Assembly (NCBI GenBank): GCA_963739395.1 | Contig: CAVUAE010000001.1 | Coordinates: 930,001-994,000 of the forward strand | Direction of reading: 5' to 3' | Source of the DNA: RBG-13-51-18 sp963739395 | GTDB taxonomy: Bacteria > Chloroflexota > Dehalococcoidia > Dehalococcoidales > RBG-16-60-22 | Length of the DNA stretch: 64,000 nucleotides | Shown here: piece by piece, positions 33,278 to 41,291 of the stretch | How the letters are laid out: each line of letters begins with the position of its first letter | Numbering within the stretch: position 1 is the first letter of the stretch | The notes under the pieces: model-generated | What the model was told of the DNA's origin: nothing | Databases searched by the model: none | What the model saw: only the letters and a program-made list of their open reading frames with translations | Program-made: the position numbers and the translations under genes

Positions 33278-34156
33278 TTAGAAGAAATCCAGGATTCTGG
33301 GGAACTTTTCCCGCGACCTGCCTTTGGTTAAGGTCTGCGGAATAGCTTCTGCCAGTTCTTCAGTGGTCCAGGCGCCTTCTTTCTCCAGCGCTTCCTGTAC
33401 TGGCGGCGGGTCGGTAAATATTCCCACATGCCCCCGCCATACTTCGAAGATACAGCCGTTAATATGGTCGGCTTGCTCGCTCGCCAGGTAAACCACCAGG
33501 GCGGCGACGTCTTCCGGTTTGTTAGCTTCAACCTTGGGGTTTTTCTCCACCGCGCCGCGCCAGGCGGCAATCGGGCGGATGGCGTTACAGGTTACGCCGA
33601 ATTCCGCCATGTCACGGGCAACAACGCGGGTCAAGCCGACAATGCCTTCTTTAGCGGCGGCGTAGGAAACGAAGCCTGACCAACCCAGCCCCACGTGCGA
33701 AGACGTATTGATGATGCGGCCGTACTTTTGTTTTCTCATGTAAGAACACGCCCGCCGCGTGCAGTAAAACGTGCCGTAAAGGTGGGTCTTCATGATAATG
33801 TCCCAGTCATCGGGGTTGATATCGGCGATATTTTTGGGGTCCTTGACCAAACCAGCATTGTTAATCAATATATCGATACGCCCATAATTATCCAGCGCGG
33901 TCTGGATGATGTTTTCCGCGCCTTTTTCCGACGTCACGCTATCATAGCAGGCGATAGCAATATTGCCCGCGGCTCTGATTTCTCTGACAACATTATCCGC
34001 AGGTTCTTGCGAAATGCCCTGTCCGTAAGCGGACGTGCCGATATCATTCACCACCACCTTTGCCCCCTGTTTAGCCAGCCCGATAGCCTCTGCCCGCCCG
34101 ATGCCGCTACCCGCCCCGGTAACCACCGCCACTTTACCTTCTAAAAGTTTTCGCAT
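33278..34156 (-). CDS. short-chain dehydrogenase/reductase with C-terminal extension
   Basis: The 292-residue protein has the SDR cofactor motif TGAGSGIGR, the NNAG motif and the catalytic YAAAK with the upstream Ser (SSHVGLG region). The start at 34156 follows GGGGGT; a longer frame to 34201 begins with low-complexity residues. After the SDR core (~245 residues) there is an extension with EEL and the tail KFPRILDFF, as in hydratase-dehydrogenase type SDRs of fatty-acid or aromatic metabolism. NAD(P) specificity and substrate are uncertain. Confidence 0.93.
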   Translation of the reverse strand: MRKLLEGKVAVVTGAGSGIGRAEAIGLAKQGAKVVVNDIGTSAYGQGISQEPADNVVREIRAAGNIAIACYDSVTSEKGAENIIQTALDNYGRIDILINNAGLVKDPKNIADINPDDWDIIMKTHLYGTFYCTRRACSYMRKQKYGRIINTSSHVGLGWSGFVSYAAAKEGIVGLTRVVARDMAEFGVTCNAIRPIAAWRGAVEKNPKVEANKPEDVAALVVYLASEQADHINGCIFEVWRGHVGIFTDPPPVQEALEKEGAWTTEELAEAIPQTLTKGRSREKFPRILDFF

Positions 34157-34215
34157 GTTATACCCCCGGTTAATTAATGATGAGTTTTTATTATTATACA
34201 ACTAGAAGTACTAAA

Positions 34216-34257
34216 GATAAAAAGAAATCCCACGAATCTTAGGGAAACGGGGGATTT
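34216..34257 (-). terminator. terminator after the DUF-type membrane protein gene
   Basis: On the minus strand AAATCCCCCG pairs with CGTGGGATTT (one mismatch) and runs into CTTTTTATC, 38 bp after the stop. It is a near copy of the terminator at 35828-35868. Confidence 0.75.
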
Positions 34258-34294
34258 TTGTTGTTCCTTGTTTGAATCAGCTATCCAGCGGAAT

Positions 34295-35764
34295 CTAAAT
34301 AGCTTTTACGATGAATGCGAAGATAGCGGCTAGTCCCAGGTAAGCCGCGCTGCTGGACAAACTGGTGAAGACGAAAGCCCTTATTGCTTTACTCTCACTG
34401 ACGCCCAAGCGCCTGCCGTGAATCAGATAGAAGAAACCGATACTGACCGTCCCGCCGATAACAAACTGGGCGATTAAAGCCGGTACAGTCGCCCCCGTTA
34501 AATTAATCAACCACAATATCACCCCAGGGAAAATGATGAAGGCGAGGTTTATTGCGGGATATATCAGGGCAGTATACCAGTGTAATCTGACCGCCCCTGC
34601 GCCCAGGAAACGGGGCATAAGATAGAGCCAAGCCAGTACCCAGATTACTGTAGCGAATATCAACGCGAAAGGAAAGGATAAACTCAAACCCGAACCTTGT
34701 ACATTGGCGAAGAATTTATCAAACCCTGATTGCTCTTTAACCGTGATGACGATGTCCTCGGTGGAGTTGCTTTGGGTATAGCTGACCCGCCACACACGCC
34801 CATAATAATCGTCCCTGGCTTCATTCACGGCGTATGAGGGTATATTAACGAATTGGTTAATGTATGCCCCTTCAATGATTTCATAGCCGGAGTGGTCGTC
34901 CCCCAATTTGGGGTAAACTACATCAAAGTCCATTCCTGCTGGAGCGACGATATAGACCCGCGTTATCTCTATCGGCTTTGACCAAGCCGCACCCGTTCCG
35001 AGGGGATAGGTATAAGTGGGTCCGGCTTCCGTTTCAATGAGCGATGCCTGCCAGGAGAGATGTAAACCGGGCTCGCTCTGGGTTTGTTCTGTCGGCTCGG
35101 ACCCGAAGGTTTCTTCGTTTTGTGGCTGGGTGTGCAACTTGACTATCGCAATCTGTTGCCCCTTGAGACTCGCCAGTGTATCGGCGACGGAGGCTGGTAG
35201 GCCGGTAGTCAAAATCAGAGCATCGAGGTCAGTGTTGTCATCAATGCCGTAGATGCTTATCTGGGAGCTTTCGGTCTCCAGCGTCATTTCCGGCTGCTGT
35301 TGAGTAGCGCCGCAGCCGGTCAGCATCATCGGTATCCATAACGGCGCCAGTATGGAACCGTTAGTCAACAGCGACCCGGTAAAAAGCACCTGGAGGGTGA
35401 ACTTCTTCTCATTGGCGCGGTTGCGGATAATATTATCGAGGTCTCTGGTAAGTACATTATTCAGGGTAAAAAGGTCTTCTTCAACCGCGGTGAAGTATGA
35501 GGACTTTTGCCCGATGGGGACGAAGAAGACCACTTCATGCGACTGCTCTGTCGTATCCAGGATGGAGATAAAAAGGTCAACTTTAACGGTGTCTTTATCC
35601 AAAATGGTGACAACGGCTAGCTGGTGCCCTTCTTTAAGGTCAGCCCACAGGTCGTGGGACACGATAGGTCCGCCGTCCGCGAAAGCTGGGGCAGGGATGG
35701 CGATGGCTAGCATAACAATGAACAAGGCGGCTATGGCGAAAAATCTAAATTTTCTTGCGGACAA
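34295..35764 (-). CDS. exported multi-domain membrane protein of unknown family
   Basis: The 489-residue protein has a clear signal peptide (cleavage after PAFA near residue 29), then a large extracytoplasmic beta-rich region (30-350) and five C-terminal membrane helices (about 365-489). A short hydrophobic segment around residues 135-155 (LAPLWIPMMLTGC) may be an extra helix. The N-terminal DGGPIVSHDLWADLKEGHQLAVV region resembles exported proteins in which the mature domain starts with a DGG motif (DUF2330-like), but I cannot confirm it. Monocistronic, bounded by two near-identical terminators. Confidence 0.75.
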   Translation of the reverse strand: MSARKFRFFAIAALFIVMLAIAIPAPAFADGGPIVSHDLWADLKEGHQLAVVTILDKDTVKVDLFISILDTTEQSHEVVFFVPIGQKSSYFTAVEEDLFTLNNVLTRDLDNIIRNRANEKKFTLQVLFTGSLLTNGSILAPLWIPMMLTGCGATQQQPEMTLETESSQISIYGIDDNTDLDALILTTGLPASVADTLASLKGQQIAIVKLHTQPQNEETFGSEPTEQTQSEPGLHLSWQASLIETEAGPTYTYPLGTGAAWSKPIEITRVYIVAPAGMDFDVVYPKLGDDHSGYEIIEGAYINQFVNIPSYAVNEARDDYYGRVWRVSYTQSNSTEDIVITVKEQSGFDKFFANVQGSGLSLSFPFALIFATVIWVLAWLYLMPRFLGAGAVRLHWYTALIYPAINLAFIIFPGVILWLINLTGATVPALIAQFVIGGTVSIGFFYLIHGRRLGVSESKAIRAFVFTSLSSSAAYLGLAAIFAFIVKAI

Positions 35765-35827
35765 TATTAACCCCCGGAGATTTTGTTGATTTCAGTATAG
35801 AGTTTTAGATGAAGTAAATCAATAATA

Positions 35828-35868
35828 TGAAAAAGGAAATCTCACGTATCCTAAAAACCGTAGGATTT
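35828..35868 (-). terminator. terminator after the DUF4365 gene
   Basis: On the minus strand AAATCCTACG pairs with CGTGAGATTT (one mismatch and one wobble) and is followed by TCCTTTTTC. It shares roughly 70% identity over ~48 bp with the element at 34221-34267. Confidence 0.65.
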
Positions 35869-35894
35869 TTTATTGTTACTCACCGCTTTTAAAC

Positions 35895-37649
35895 TTAAAT
35901 TATCGCGCTACTTATTGACATTCCATAATGCTTTGACAAATCATCTGATAACATTCTGTAGATAAGATTTAGAAAAGGAGTATTTTGAAAAAGGAAGGCA
36001 CAAAAACCATAAGATATTGAATATGCTTTATAGGTTTTACTTTCATAATCAACTGTATAATATCTTCCCCCTTTATTGGTATCAACAGGAAGATGAGGAG
36101 ATGCTTTATCTTTGGGATAAACGATTAGTTTAGGAAGAGTATGAGAAGAATTATCTATGAAGTATTCGTTTAGACTGGGACCATCTTCATATTTATCACC
36201 TTTACTAGGTTCATATTCATAAATTATTGTGGTGCTAGAGTCAAGATAGTGACTATTCGGAAACTTTAGTTTATTACCATTAACAAAAAGTTTGTATTCA
36301 TTAAGAGAATTGTTAAGAATATGAGTAACGTTTTTTATTTCACGTTCTAGTGAGTAACCCGACCAAACCCAATGTGCTCCTTGTTCTAAAGGTAAATCCG
36401 GCAATCCAAAAACTCGATTGACTTCTTTTATCCCATTAGCTATTAGATATTTAAGTGAATCATAAACGGCGCGTATTGGGAAATTATCTGTCCCAATAGA
36501 AAAACTAACGGGTTTACCGAAAATACCTTTTGGAGTAGAATGTTTAATATCAATATATGAATTTAATTTGTCTAAATCAACACTATATTTTCTACTACTA
36601 ACAGGTATTTTTTCTACCAAAGCAGATTCAGAAATTTCATATAAATGGTGATTAAGTGCAATAGATAAGTCCTGAACTGAATATTGGTTTAAACATGGTT
36701 CTATTCCAAGTATTAAGTGATATCGGTCAACAAAATTAAATAGAATATCTGATGATATTTCGTGACCATAGATAGGTAACAATTTTGATGTACAAACCGC
36801 AACAATTCTTTCTTCTACAAATTTTTTACCAGCTTGTTGAGGGTCTAATAGAGCATCTTTGGATGTTTGAGTCTCACTAATTGCATTCTTATCCCACTTA
36901 TTAGTAAATAGTAAACCTTTACTGAGTTTACACACTAAAGGTGCTGGTTCTTTATAGGGTATTGAGTATATTTGATATTGAATATGATGTTCACTTGATG
37001 ATATGATACCAACACCTAGTTTCCAAACACCGGGGAATACAATTTCTTTGAAAACCGGGAAATCGTTATCAAGCAAATTGTTGATGGTATCGATAAATTT
37101 TTGAAAAAACTCGAGTTCTACCGGATCAATTGTTTCAGGACTTAATTTTTGAATATTTCCAACACTTAAAGAAGGATACTTTTCTATACATATCTGATAA
37201 TTATTGGCAATATCTAGCCATTTCTTTATGTAAATACCAGACTGGTCAATGTTATCAGCACCATTTGAAAAATAAACAGTAAAGCTTTGCTGTTTTTCTT
37301 TACCCTTAAGTTCCGGCATGTACGGATTAATATGTTTCCAGTATGCACATTTATTCACAGTATCAACACATACTAACAAAACAGGCAAGGTTGATACTTT
37401 ACCATATGCAGCTAAAGATACTTCACAATTATATGATGTATGTCCTTTAGGTATCGAACGAAGTTGTATATCTAATTTACCTATTGGAACACTTTTTTCA
37501 TTAACTAATTCGATAGTACCATCTACATTGGGAACTTTGTCTCTTGTTCTAATGTCTAACTTAACAAAATGACTATCCACAAGACTTTCAAGGACAGTCT
37601 TGGCATCTTGCTCGGATGAATCATTTGCAGGGTATTGTTTTGGTTCCAT
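35895..37649 (-). CDS. DUF4365-type protein (PD-(D/E)XK-like N-terminal domain), AT-rich
   Basis: The 584-residue protein begins with a DUF4365-like region: SSEQDAKTVLESLV, NVDGTIELVNEK and GKLDIQLRSIP, giving D43, E47 and the Q-x-R strand in place of the usual Q-x-K of PD-(D/E)XK nucleases. The remaining ~450 residues are not recognised and have no membrane segments. Its base composition is much more AT-rich than its neighbours and codon use differs, indicating transfer. DUF4365 proteins are frequently linked to defence islands; here it is a lone gene. The N-terminal call is moderate, the role is unknown. Confidence 0.75.
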   Translation of the reverse strand: MEPKQYPANDSSEQDAKTVLESLVDSHFVKLDIRTRDKVPNVDGTIELVNEKSVPIGKLDIQLRSIPKGHTSYNCEVSLAAYGKVSTLPVLLVCVDTVNKCAYWKHINPYMPELKGKEKQQSFTVYFSNGADNIDQSGIYIKKWLDIANNYQICIEKYPSLSVGNIQKLSPETIDPVELEFFQKFIDTINNLLDNDFPVFKEIVFPGVWKLGVGIISSSEHHIQYQIYSIPYKEPAPLVCKLSKGLLFTNKWDKNAISETQTSKDALLDPQQAGKKFVEERIVAVCTSKLLPIYGHEISSDILFNFVDRYHLILGIEPCLNQYSVQDLSIALNHHLYEISESALVEKIPVSSRKYSVDLDKLNSYIDIKHSTPKGIFGKPVSFSIGTDNFPIRAVYDSLKYLIANGIKEVNRVFGLPDLPLEQGAHWVWSGYSLEREIKNVTHILNNSLNEYKLFVNGNKLKFPNSHYLDSSTTIIYEYEPSKGDKYEDGPSLNEYFIDNSSHTLPKLIVYPKDKASPHLPVDTNKGGRYYTVDYESKTYKAYSISYGFCAFLFQNTPFLNLIYRMLSDDLSKHYGMSISSAII

Positions 37650-37694
37650 TAAGATAACCCATTCCGCCTTGTTATTTTCACACTTTATGCTTGA

Positions 37695-38141
37695 TTACCC
37701 CCCGTACTTCTTCCCCATGCCCGCGGTAAAGTGGAACATCGGTTTTTCAATTCGGCGGATGTTTATGGGTCCGTGCTCTATCCCTGCGGGGACGAACGCG
37801 ACAAAGCTCCTATCAATAATGTTCTGTTTGCCGTCTATCCAGATTTCTATTTCTCCATTAAGGTTATAGGGGTCTTTGGGGTCGGAGCCTACCCAGGCAA
37901 TCGTCTCATCGAAGTCATGCTTATGCGCCCCGATGGTGCGGTCCTTACGCGAGCCTGTTTTATCCGGCCAGTCGCCGGGCAAGAACCAGGCCGTTTCCAT
38001 GTAAAACGCGCCCTTTAAAACATCGCTGTCCAGAGAAAGCAGACGCCTTGCCTCGTTATCGGCAAACACCGGCGACCATGGCGCAGCGCCTACTACGTCT
38101 TTTAACTCCGTCACGAAGTATTTTTTATCCCATTTAGCCAT
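37695..38141 (-). CDS. cupin-like metal-binding protein, third of a tandem trio
   Basis: The 148-residue protein has the cupin-type motif HKHDFDETIAWVGSDP followed ~35 residues later by FVPAGIEHGPI; the two His, a Glu and the last His would bind a metal. It begins 1 bp from the stop of the second cupin gene. All three members share the order helix - HxHDxDE - GEIEIW - P.G..HGP. Insertion of WPDKTGSRKDRTIG before the HKH motif is specific to this copy. Likely cytoplasmic and part of the operon headed by the flavoenzyme at 39100. Confidence 0.85.
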   Translation of the reverse strand: MAKWDKKYFVTELKDVVGAAPWSPVFADNEARRLLSLDSDVLKGAFYMETAWFLPGDWPDKTGSRKDRTIGAHKHDFDETIAWVGSDPKDPYNLNGEIEIWIDGKQNIIDRSFVAFVPAGIEHGPINIRRIEKPMFHFTAGMGKKYGG

Positions 38142-38599
38142 TATTTCTTCCTCCTTTTTTCATATCCGCCCGGGTCAGCCTGGGCTAAAGTCCCGGCGCC
38201 AACCATAATCGTCAGCTCCAGGTGCGGCCTTTTATATTTCTTCCAGGTCAGCGGCCCATGCTTAACGCCCTTGGGCACATATACCGCCGACGTTTTGTTT
38301 ATAATTAACGGCTGCCCGCCCACCATGAATTCGATTTCACCACCAAGTTCCTCCTGATTATCCGGGTCGGTGCCGATGTGAATAACAATTTCGTCATAAT
38401 CGTGCTTATGCTCGATGATATGCGGGTTAGGGTCGGGCATCCCGAACACCCAGCCTGTTTCGATATACATATTGGTGTTCGGCACCAGATTATTGCTCAT
38501 TAGCGTCATTGCTCCACGCCTCCCCTTAACCTCCGTCAGCGGGATGACCTCATAGGCGGGCTTACTCACAAAGTATTTTTTGTAGTTCTTCTTCGCCAT
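38141..38599 (-). CDS. cupin-like metal-binding protein, second of a tandem trio
   Basis: GGAGG lies 6 nt upstream of the ATG at 38599, so the longer frame to 38659 is not used. The 152-residue product has HKHDYDEIVIHIGTDP and YVPKGVKHGPLTW with the intermediate GGEIEFMVGGQP strand. It shares the KYFVSKPAYEVIPL N-terminal style with the third copy. Spacing to the first copy is 13 bp. Substrate unknown; small cupins of this type can be isomerases, dioxygenases or sensors. Confidence 0.85.
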   Translation of the reverse strand: MAKKNYKKYFVSKPAYEVIPLTEVKGRRGAMTLMSNNLVPNTNMYIETGWVFGMPDPNPHIIEHKHDYDEIVIHIGTDPDNQEELGGEIEFMVGGQPLIINKTSAVYVPKGVKHGPLTWKKYKRPHLELTIMVGAGTLAQADPGGYEKRRKK

Positions 38600-38612
38600 C
38601 TCTAGCCTCCTC

Positions 38613-39080
38613 TTATTGCGACTTAATTTTTTCGTAAGCGGTATTATTGCCGGATTCAAACATAAAAATTGGTGTGTCTATTCTCTTGAGTACGACGGGA
38701 CAGTGCTTAACGCCTTTGGGGATGAAGATGAGACAGGTTTTGGTGAGAGTGTAAGGCTCATCGTCCATCCAGAATTCGATTTCGCCGCCAAGGTCGCGCG
38801 GATGACTTCTGTTGGAACCGGCGAACCCGATAATCTCATCGAAGTCGTGGGTATGCGGCGTCTCAATGGCGACCGGCCCGTTACCCGTAAGTTGCCACAG
38901 CCACTCACACCCAGCAAAGAACGCCCCCTTGACTATCGAGTCCTGTATCCCCAGCAGCAGCGTTCTATCCAGTGTTCTCCCCACCTTTGCCTGCTCCTCC
39001 ATGCTTTTGGTATCTCGTTCGGGCGGCGGGGGCATACGGTCTTCCGTGAGGATATTTTTTAAGTATTTTTGTTTAGGCAT
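38613..39080 (-). CDS. cupin-like metal-binding protein, first of a tandem trio
   Basis: This 155-residue copy lies 19 bp after the flavoenzyme stop. It shows HTHDFDEIIGFAGSN, GGEIEFWMDDEP and FIPKGVKHCPV, with the terminal GP of the siblings replaced by CP. The N-terminal KSMEEQAKVGRTLDRTLLL region is more helical than in the others. The trio probably arose by local duplication and has diverged well past recent gene conversion. Confidence 0.85.
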   Translation of the reverse strand: MPKQKYLKNILTEDRMPPPPERDTKSMEEQAKVGRTLDRTLLLGIQDSIVKGAFFAGCEWLWQLTGNGPVAIETPHTHDFDEIIGFAGSNRSHPRDLGGEIEFWMDDEPYTLTKTCLIFIPKGVKHCPVVLKRIDTPIFMFESGNNTAYEKIKSQ

Positions 39081-39099
39081 ATCTCTATCTCCCTTAAGA

Positions 39100-41190
39100 C
39101 TAAATTAAGCGAGCGGTTTCCATGCCCTTGCTGATAGCATCGGCAATCAATAAAGGCTCCTGGCAGTCACCGACTGCGTAAACTTCTGCTACTTTACCTT
39201 TAAGACTTTCGAAAAGTTTCATATCGGGCATTAGCGGCAAGGCGGGGATAATCGTATCGGCTTCCAGTGTCTCTTCCTTGCCATCTTTATCAATAATTGT
39301 CAGTCCCTTTTTCGTAATCTCTTTATACTCTTTAACGCCGCTTATCAGGGTAACGCCTTTTTTCTTGAACCACTGGAAGAGGTAAGCTTGAATCACGTCC
39401 ACCATACCCTGTCCTAGCCTATCTGATTTTTCGACGATAGTTACCTGCCGACCTCGTTTTACTAAAAACTCCCCCAACTCGCAGCCATGTAAGCTCCCCC
39501 CAATAATCACCACCCTTTTACCGATGGGCAGGTAGAATTTGGTCAGCCATCTTAAAAGATTAGGTGGAATGAACCTTAAATAAGTCTTAAGACTCTTATG
39601 CAGTTTAGCTCCGCCGATGACGTTGGGCAGGTTAATCCCTTTAATATCGGGCATGGTCGGCGTCCCGCCCATAGCGATGATAACCGCGTCCGGTTTTACT
39701 TTCTCTAGTGTTATTGCATCAAATTTTTTCCCGAGATTCATCTTAACGTCGAGTTTTTTCAGTTGGCAATTAAAATACTTGATTATCAACGGCAGGTCTT
39801 CTAACTCCATACCTTTAACCACCGCCGCGACCGGTAACAAACCTCCCAGCTTACTGCTTGAGTCGTAAAGGGTTACGTCATGTCCCCTTAGCGCCGCTAC
39901 CCTGGCGGTTTCCATGCCTGCTGGCCCCGAGCCCACCACCACAACTTTTTTCTTTTTCGTCGCTTTTTCGATAGTGTTGTATTCCTTGCCCATAAAGGCA
40001 TTGATGCGGCAGCGCCGGCTGCCCAAACAGTTCTCGCAAGCGGTGCAGGGCGCGATATCTTCCAGTCTCCCTATCGCTACTTTGTTAGGCAGTTCCGGGT
40101 CGGCTTGCAAGCGACGTGTCATGGCGATAAAGTCGACCTTGCCTTCTCGCAGTGCTTTCTCACCTAACTCCGGGTCGAGCTTACCCACCACCATTACCGG
40201 TATGGATACAACCGCTTTAATCCCCGCCGCCAGGTTTACATTCCATGCCTTGCCTTTTAATTTAGCCACATATTCTTTGGGGATAGATTTTATGGGGACG
40301 GGAGGAGCCGGATAGAAAAGCAGGTCTGGTAAATAACCCCCCACGTGATAGCCCAACCAATGACTACGCACATGGATGGCGTCGGCGCCAGCTGCTTCTA
40401 AGAGTTGAGCCGTCTTTTTAGCGTTTTCAAGTGTAATACATTTTTCGTCCGGGACGTCTGCCGCACGACCGACTTCAATGCTGTTAATACAAACAGACAC
40501 CGGGAAGTCTTTACCCAATCGTTTTTTAATCTCTTTTATAATGTTAGTTACAATACGTGCCCTGTTTTCGGGACTTCCCCCATAAATATCTTGCCGTCGG
40601 TTCCAGAACGGCGAGAGGAAGTTATGCAACAAATGGCTACTGGCGGCATTGATTTCCACCCCGTCGAAGCCAGCTTTTTGAGCGCGTACAGCGGCGCTAG
40701 CGAACTTATCGATAATCACCTCGATTTCCGGTATCGTCAGCTCATGCGGCGGCTCATTATGAAAATCGTTTTCGCTTTTTAATATAGTAGGAGATGAACC
40801 AATCGGCGGTCCCTTGAAAGGCGAGTCCCCACCGAGGATATTTGCCTGCCAGGGTCCATCATGGTTCATCTGCATAAAGGTGGGGCAGTTGTATTTGTGG
40901 ATAACCTCGGTAAGCTCGCTTAAACCGTTAATATATTTATCATCATCGAGACGATAACGCGCCCGCCACCGCGCCCCCGCCGGATAATCGATGGTCGGAC
41001 TTTCTACAATTAACAATCCAACTCCGCCCCGTGCCAGACTCTCATAAAAAGCCAGGATGGCTTTATTCATGCGGGTTTCATTCTCGTTCCACATAAAAGT
41101 TCCCGCCCCTGTTTTCACTATCCGGTTCCTGGTCCTGACCTTGCCGATGTAACCTGGCTCGAGCAGCTTCTCGAATCTCCTGGATGCCAT
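39100..41190 (-). CDS. OYE-family FMN/4Fe-4S/FAD enoate reductase-like flavoenzyme
   Basis: The 696-residue protein has the three-part layout of 2,4-dienoyl-CoA reductase/BaiCD/trimethylamine dehydrogenase relatives: an FMN TIM barrel (1-~370, with VGLLIVESP, GFDGVEINAASSHLLHNFLSP and the RRLQADPELPNK motif), a 4Fe-4S site CTACENCLGSRRC, and a C-terminal FAD/NAD region with VVVVGSGPAGMETARVAALRG and VVIIGGSLHGCELGEFL. Such enzymes reduce activated C=C bonds in anaerobes. It is the first gene of an operon with three cupins. Substrate unknown; unsaturated acids, CoA esters or aromatic breakdown intermediates are candidates. Confidence 0.93.
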   Translation of the reverse strand: MASRRFEKLLEPGYIGKVRTRNRIVKTGAGTFMWNENETRMNKAILAFYESLARGGVGLLIVESPTIDYPAGARWRARYRLDDDKYINGLSELTEVIHKYNCPTFMQMNHDGPWQANILGGDSPFKGPPIGSSPTILKSENDFHNEPPHELTIPEIEVIIDKFASAAVRAQKAGFDGVEINAASSHLLHNFLSPFWNRRQDIYGGSPENRARIVTNIIKEIKKRLGKDFPVSVCINSIEVGRAADVPDEKCITLENAKKTAQLLEAAGADAIHVRSHWLGYHVGGYLPDLLFYPAPPVPIKSIPKEYVAKLKGKAWNVNLAAGIKAVVSIPVMVVGKLDPELGEKALREGKVDFIAMTRRLQADPELPNKVAIGRLEDIAPCTACENCLGSRRCRINAFMGKEYNTIEKATKKKKVVVVGSGPAGMETARVAALRGHDVTLYDSSSKLGGLLPVAAVVKGMELEDLPLIIKYFNCQLKKLDVKMNLGKKFDAITLEKVKPDAVIIAMGGTPTMPDIKGINLPNVIGGAKLHKSLKTYLRFIPPNLLRWLTKFYLPIGKRVVIIGGSLHGCELGEFLVKRGRQVTIVEKSDRLGQGMVDVIQAYLFQWFKKKGVTLISGVKEYKEITKKGLTIIDKDGKEETLEADTIIPALPLMPDMKLFESLKGKVAEVYAVGDCQEPLLIADAISKGMETARLI

Positions 41191-41291
41191 GAAATGCCTC
41201 CGACTTGCCCTTTACTTGGTTCTTCGCTATATAGTAACATTTTTTTAGTCATTTGCCTAAACACAGGCGGCAGTAATAAAATCTATTATTC

